Position numbers and translations under genes: made by a program. The notes beneath the pieces are model-generated. The model worked only from the letters and a program-made list of their open reading frames with translations. It made no database searches and was not told the DNA's origin. This document shows positions 58,442 through 64,000 of a stretch of DNA of 64,000 nt, one piece after another. The DNA is from Stomoxys calcitrans (lineage: Eukaryota > Arthropoda > Insecta > Diptera > Muscidae): NCBI RefSeq assembly GCF_963082655.1, contig NC_081553.1:44402260-44466259 (forward strand), in the 5' to 3' direction. Within the stretch, counting starts at the first letter, position 1. Each line of letters begins with the position of its first letter.

Positions 58442-60179
58442 TTCTAACTCAATGATTCGAGACATTCCCCTTTGTGGTTTTTCGAGATGCTAACAATTCC
58501 CAAACTTCAGTAATCAATCTTCTTAGGGCATTACAAAGATTTCCTAAATTTAAGACATGCTTGTATGTGGCTTTAGGAAAAATGTAACTTTTGAATACTC
58601 AAACTATATTTTTTTACAAGAATTCACACTAATTATAAAAGGATTTAAATTTTCATTTAAAAATTTAAATTCTTATAGAAAGTGTTGGGCATGAAAGCCT
58701 ATTTGTGTACAATGTACGAAATGCTTTGTTTAAATCAAAAGACTTAAGACACAAACCTGATGAAGAAGTTTTTCTTCTACTAATTGCAAATGATACAACA
58801 CCTCTTACGTTGTAGCTAGTCCCAGCTAATGAAGCAATTATTTATTTTATTTACAAGAAATGTGAAAAATGTGACAATACAAAGTGGCCATAAGTAAACA
58901 GCTAATAACTTTTTTTTTCTCAGTTGTAAATACTAACAAATTATTGAAGCTGCAAGCAAGCAACTAAACAGCATCTGCCTGACAAAATGTTAAGTTTGGC
59001 TTAAACTGCCGGCTGCCGTGCACCATAAGCGCAGGTGGACTGCCAATAATTGAAGCGTAAGCCTTTTTGCTAATTGGAAAAAATGGCAACTTCATTCGGC
59101 AAAACTCTCTGTTAGAAAAACTCATTAGAAATGCCATTTAAGTTCTTTCTTATGTTACCCTCTAAGTCGAGGAGACAATAAGCCAGCATGTGGTATTGCT
59201 TAGCCACTGAGCGAAAAGGGCGAACCGGTTCCATACAAAGTTTCACATTTCAGCCTTAGGCATTATGTCAGCTTTGTATGGAAACATTCTAATTCTATAT
59301 TAGCCATACACAATGTCCATGTCGCAGACGGCTGGGAATGGAGAGCGGCTAGTGATGTTTTTCTAGACGGAAGATTTGTGTGTTGTAACTTTGTGGTGTA
59401 GCTTTAAGGCAACAACGATTGTTGCAGCAACATGACATCTTCTGGCATTTGCCATATTCATGTCTAATTTGTAAAGCTTCTTTCTCCCGACAGAGAGATT
59501 CTGGCTGAATTGATGGCAAAATATCAATATTTGCATGCAATAATTCTTCTATTTCTATTACTCATTTTTCACCTTGGCTTATATCATTGCGCTTGTTTGT
59601 GCCCAGGAGAGTGAATTATTTTCTTTGACTGTCTTAATGTGTATTTTCTTATTAAGTTTTGGACACTCTACAGTAGGTTGATGTTGTGATTGCTTAATTT
59701 TGTGTGATTAACTTAAATGTTTGGGTCTAAATTTACAGGGCAACGTACTACGGAACAGATTTGCTGATAATAGCAGGAATATTATCTATAGACAGATAGA
59801 CGTACTGGTCCGTAATGAGAGGTCCCTGTCTTATCCGAAAACATGTTGATAGACTGAGACTGCATGTAATGACCTCTGCAGATGCTGCATGTAACGACTT
59901 CTGCAGACGACGAGCAAGCGGGGACTATAGTGCAACAGCTGTGTTTGTTCCTGCACTGGTAAGCAGAAGGAATTCCACTTTAGGTTCTCATTTCTTTGAG
60001 AATTTATCTGAATAGTGAACATTTGCGGAGGCGGTAAAGGCATCTTCCTTCTTCTGCGCCTGTGCTTCCACAATAGGCGAAAAGTTCTAGGTTCGTCTGA
60101 TAACAGACAACCAATTTATCCTCACCTAACCCAGTTTTACCGGTGGGATTGTTTGAAAAGGGTCAAGAAAGGAGTTTTT
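58442..60179. other. No gene recognised
   Basis: AT-rich, frames below 90 codons. 59856-59910 has a small imperfect repeat (CTGCATGTAATGACCTCTGC, then TGCATGTAACGACTTCTGC). No repeat-family hallmark. Confidence 0.45.
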
Positions 60180-61794
60180 TATACCCAACACCGAAAGTTT
60201 GGGGGTATATTCATTTTGTCATTCCGTTTGCAACAGATCGAAATAGCAATTTCCGACCCTATAAAGTATACATATTCTTGATCAGCGTAAAAATCTAAGA
60301 CAATCTAGCCATGTCCGTCTGTCTGTTTGTTGAAATCACGCTACAGTCTTCAAAAATAGAGATATTGAGCTGAAATTTTGCACAGATTCTTTTTTTTGTC
60401 CATATGCAGGTTAAGTTCGATGATGGGCTACATCGGATTATATCTAAATATAGCCCCCGCATAGTCCGATCCGCCGATTTAGGGTCTTATGCCAATAAAA
60501 GCCACATTTATTATCCGATTTTACTGAAAATTAGGACAGTGAGTTCTGTTAGGCCCCACGATATCCTTCTTCAATTTGGCCCAGATAGGTCCAGATTTGG
60601 ATATAGCCGTCCAATAGACCGATCAGCCGATTTAGGGCCTTTGGCCCATAAAAGCCGCACTTATTATCCGATTTTGCTGAAATTTGGAACAGTGAGTTGC
60701 ATTAGGCCACACGACATCCTTCGTTAATTTGGTTCAGATCGGTCCAGATTTGGATATAGCTGCCATATAGACCGATCCTCCGATTTGGGGTCTTAGGCCC
60801 ATAAAAGGCGCTTTTATTGTCCGATTTTGCTGAAATTTGGGACAGTGAGTTAAGTTAAGCCCCTTGACGTACTTCTGCATTATCGCACAGATCGGTCCAG
60901 ATTCGGATATAGCTGCCATATAGACCGATCTCTCGATTTAGGGTTTTAGGCCCATAAAAGCCACATTTATTATCCGAATTTGCTGAAATTTGAAACAGTG
61001 AGTTAAGTTAGGCCCTTGGACATCTTCCTGGAAAATGGCACAGATCGGTCAAGATTTCGATATAGCTGCCATAAAGACCGATCTTTCGATTTAAGGTCTT
61101 GGGACCATAAAAGGCGCATTTTGATTACGATTTTGCAGAAATTTGAGATAGTGAGTTGTGTTAGGCCACTCAACATCTTTTTTCAATTTGGTCCAGATCG
61201 GTCCAGATTTAGATATAGCCTCAACGTAGACCGTTTTCTCGATGCTAAGGTCTTGGGCCCATAAAAGGCGCATTTATTATCCAATGTTGAAAAAATTTGG
61301 GACAGTGAGTTTTGTTATGCCCCTCAACATCTTCCTGGAATATGGCACAAATCGGTTCAGATTTGGATATAGCTGCCATAAAGACCGATCTCTCGATTGA
61401 AGGTCTTGGCGCATTTGTAGTCCGATGTCGCCGAAATTTGGGACAATGAGTTGTATTTTCTTATTTAATTCGGCTCAGATCGGTGCAGATTTGGATATAG
61501 CTGCCATATAGACTGATCTCTCGATTTTGGATTTTTGGCCCATAAAAGGCGCATTAATTGTCCGATGTCGCCGAAATTTAGGACAGTAAGTTGTACAAAG
61601 CCCTTCAACATTCATCTTTAATTCGACTCAGATCGGTCCAGTATTATTTGTATTTGGTCCAAATCTGAACATATTTCGATATAGCTGCTATGAGGCATAA
61701 GCTATGCATTTTTTTTTACCGGATTCTGACGAAAGGTGGTATCCATATATACCCGAGGTGGTGGATACCCAAAGTTCGGCGCTTTTTTATTTGT
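60180..61794 (+). mobile_element. Family A Helentron-like element, hairpin lost
   Basis: 1615 bp, TATACCCAACACCGAAAG to TTTTTATTTGT. It has around ten A units. The 3' GGTGGTGGATACCC is present, but the hairpin is reduced to one arm (AGTTCGGCGC), a deletion of the second arm. Confidence 0.85.
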
Positions 61795-61862
61795 TATATG
61801 GCAATGAACTTCACAAATGTTGTCAGCACTAGGAGAGGATAAACGCAGCTGAAAATTTGTTT

Positions 61863-62722
61863 TATACCCTCCACCATAGGATGAGGGGTATACTAATTTC
61901 GTCATTCTGTCCGTAACTACTCGAAATATTCGTCTGAGACCCCATAAAGTATATATATTATTGGTCGTCGCGACATTTTATGTCGATCTAGCCATGTCCG
62001 TCCGTCCGTCTGTCTGTCGAAAGCACGCGAACTTCCGCAGGATTAAAGCTAGCCGCTTGAAATTTTGCACAAATACCTTTCATTAGTATAGGTCGGTTGG
62101 TATTGTAAAGGGGCCATATCGGTCCGTGTTTTGATATAGCTGCCATATAAACCGATCTTGGGTCTTGACTTCTTGAGCCTCTTGAGAGCGCAATTCTCAT
62201 CCGAAGTAAATGAAATTTTGCATATAGTATTTTAGTATCACTTCTAACAACTGTGCTAAGTATGGTTCAAATCGGTCCATAACCTGGTATAGCTGTCATA
62301 TAAACCGATCTTGGGTCTTGACTTCTTGAGCCTCTAGAGAGCGCAATTCTTATCCGATTGAAATGAAATTTTGTACGACAGATTCACTCATGACCATCAA
62401 CATACGTGTTTATTATGGTCTGAATCGGTCTATAGCCAGATTCAGCTCCCATATAAATCGATCTCTCTATTTTACTTCTTGAGGCCCCAAAGGGCGCAAA
62501 TTTTATTCGAATTGGCTGACATTTTACACAGGTCTCCAACATATAATTTAATTGTTGTCTGAACCGGATCATATGTTGATATCGCTCTAATAGGAGAGCA
62601 AATATTTTCTTATATCATTTTTTGACTAAGAAGATATGCCGAGAAAAGAATTCGACAAATGCGCTCCATGGTGGAGGGTATATAAGATTCGGCCTGGCCG
62701 AACTTAGCACGCTTTTACTTGT
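61863..62722 (+). mobile_element. Family B Helentron-like element, short
   Basis: 860 bp, TATACCCTCCACCATAGG to TTTTACTTGT. It has the microsatellite GTCCGTCCGTCCGTCTGTC and only three or four units. The 3' ATGGTGGAGGGTATA is exactly complementary to the 5' TATACCCTCCACCAT, followed by hairpin TTCGGCC/GGCCGAA. Fewer units with both ends intact show that unit number varies between copies. Confidence 0.92.
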
Positions 62723-62734
62723 TTCTGATTTTCT

Positions 62735-62808
62735 TGCCAGTATTCGAAACCAGGCGTTCAGCGTCATAAGCGGACATGCTAACCTCTGCTCTACGTTGGC
62801 CTCCAAAC
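62735..62808 (-). other. tRNA-like (SINE head-like) sequence, copy 2
   Basis: Minus strand reads TAGAGCAGAGGTTAGC (A-box-like, one mismatch) and TTTCGAATAC (weak B box). It shares GTTAGCATGTCCGC-type words with 13168-13225. It is a degenerate tRNA-derived sequence, not a working tRNA. Confidence 0.4.
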
Positions 62809-62814
62809 CCATTT

Positions 62815-62915
62815 GGGGCATTTATTATCTGATTTCGCTGAATTTTGAAAAAGTGAGCTGTACTTAGACTACCGACATCCGAGCTAGAAATGATTCAGAT
62901 TAGTTCATATTTAGA
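62815..62915 (+). mobile_element. Family A/E unit fragment
   Basis: GGGCATTTATTATCTGATTT through TTCATATTTAGATATA matches part of one A/E unit. No ends are present. Confidence 0.65.
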
Positions 62916-62997
62916 TATAAAAGATGATTTTTTAATGAAAGTTTTTGAAAAAAGGCAATACAGCCGATACTGCGATACATATATTTTTATACCCTCC

Positions 62998-64000
62998 ACC
63001 ATAAGATGGGGGGTATATTAATTTCGTCATTCTGATTGTAACTACTCGAAATATTCGTCTGAGACCCTATAAAGTACATGTATTCTTGATCGTCGTGAAA
63101 TTTTATGTCGATCTAGCCATGTCCGTCCGTCTGTCCGTCCGTCTGTCTGTCGAAAGCACGCTAACTTCCGAAGGAGTAAAGCTAACCGCTTGAAATTTAG
63201 CACAAATACTTCTTATAAGTGTAGGTCGGTTGGTATTGTAAATGGGCCATATCGGTCCATGTTTTGATATAGCTGCCATATAAACCGATCTTGGGTCTTG
63301 AATTCTTGAGCCTCTAGAGTGCGCAATTGTTATCCGATTGGAATGAAATTTTGCACGACGTGTTTCGTTATTATATCCAACAATTGTGCCAAATATAGTT
63401 AAAATCGGTCCATAACCTGATATAGCTACCATATAAACCGATCTGGGGTCTTGACTTCTTGAGCCTCTAGAGTGCGCAGTTCCTATCCGATTGGAATGAA
63501 ATTTTGCACGACGTGTTTTGTTGTGATATCCAACAACTGTGCCAAGTATGGTTCAAATCGGTCCATAACCTGATATAGCTGCCATATAAACCTATATTGG
63601 GTCTTGAATTCTTGAGCCTCTAGCTGTCATATAAACAGATCTGGGGACTTGACTTCTTGAGCTTCTAAAGGGCGCAATTCCTATCCTATTTATCTGAAAT
63701 TTCGCAAGACGTTTTTTATTGTTACTTTCAACAACTATGTCAAATAAAGTACAAGTCGGTTCATAACCTGATTTAGCTGCCATATAAACCGATCTGGGAT
63801 CTTGACTTCTTGAGCCTCTATAGGTCGCAATTATTATCCGATTTGACTGAAATTTTGTACGACGGATTCTCTCATAACCATAAACATACGTGTTTATTAT
63901 GGTCTGAATCGGTCTATTGCCCGATACAGCTCCTATATAAATCGATCTCTCTATTTTACTTCTTGAGCCCACAAAGGGCGCAATTCTTTTTCGAATTGGC
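62998..64000 (+). mobile_element. Family B Helentron-like element, runs off window
   Basis: Starts TATACCCTCCACCATAAG, with leader and microsatellite GTCCGTCCGTCTGTCCG near 63121. B units (CTCTAGAGTGCGCA, AAATTTTGCACGACGTG) are closely similar to those at 5611-7095. The window ends before its 3' hairpin. Confidence 0.88.

Overview
The window looks like nuclear DNA of a calyptrate fly, probably a muscid. That is inferred from the type of interspersed repeats, recalled from memory and not searched. I could not support a single intact host exon, rRNA or functional tRNA. The sequence is repeat-dense intergenic, intronic or heterochromatin-like DNA, and most open frames of 60-240 codons are by-products of repeats. 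One assembly gap of 200 N lies at 36221-36420.

By summing intervals, roughly half the window is one superfamily of non-autonomous elements that I call A, B, D and E. Each has a 5' end starting TATACCC and a run of diverged internal repeats (153 bp period in A, B and E; about 156 bp in D). Each also has a CAGACGGA-type microsatellite near the 5' end and a 3' end with a subterminal inverted repeat, a hairpin and the terminus TTTTACTTGT. Four nested copies give exact boundaries: insertion is between two T residues with no target-site duplication (TSD). The inverted repeat pairing the two ends differs between families, but in each family both ends changed together. This matches the architecture known for Helentron-type rolling-circle elements (HINE/DINE-1-like), and is the most interesting system here.

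Layout: 1-2870 AT-rich DNA with two relics of one unknown coding sequence and an A fragment. 2985-4060 and 7162-7380 hold a 17-bp minisatellite with a 361-bp higher-order period, split by an A element that itself holds a B element. 9207-11216, 15945-18385 and 44112-46666 are three long copies of a second repeat type (C) beginning ACTAGCTG, with a unit of about 130 bp. 11217-12360 is a duplicated unknown relic. 21328-25494 is a dead LINE (endonuclease plus reverse transcriptase) split by a B element. 27572-33268 is an A element holding a D element (which holds a mariner-type MITE) and a B element. 36421-37875 is a B element carrying a fold-back Tc1/mariner derivative. 40930-47483 and 49261-64000 are further A/B/E copies, with a second, 5'-truncated LINE at 50971-52136 flanked by a 12-bp TSD.

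No genes act together here. The region is a record of layered insertions. The autonomous partner (Rep/helicase protein) of the A/B/D/E superfamily is not in the window.
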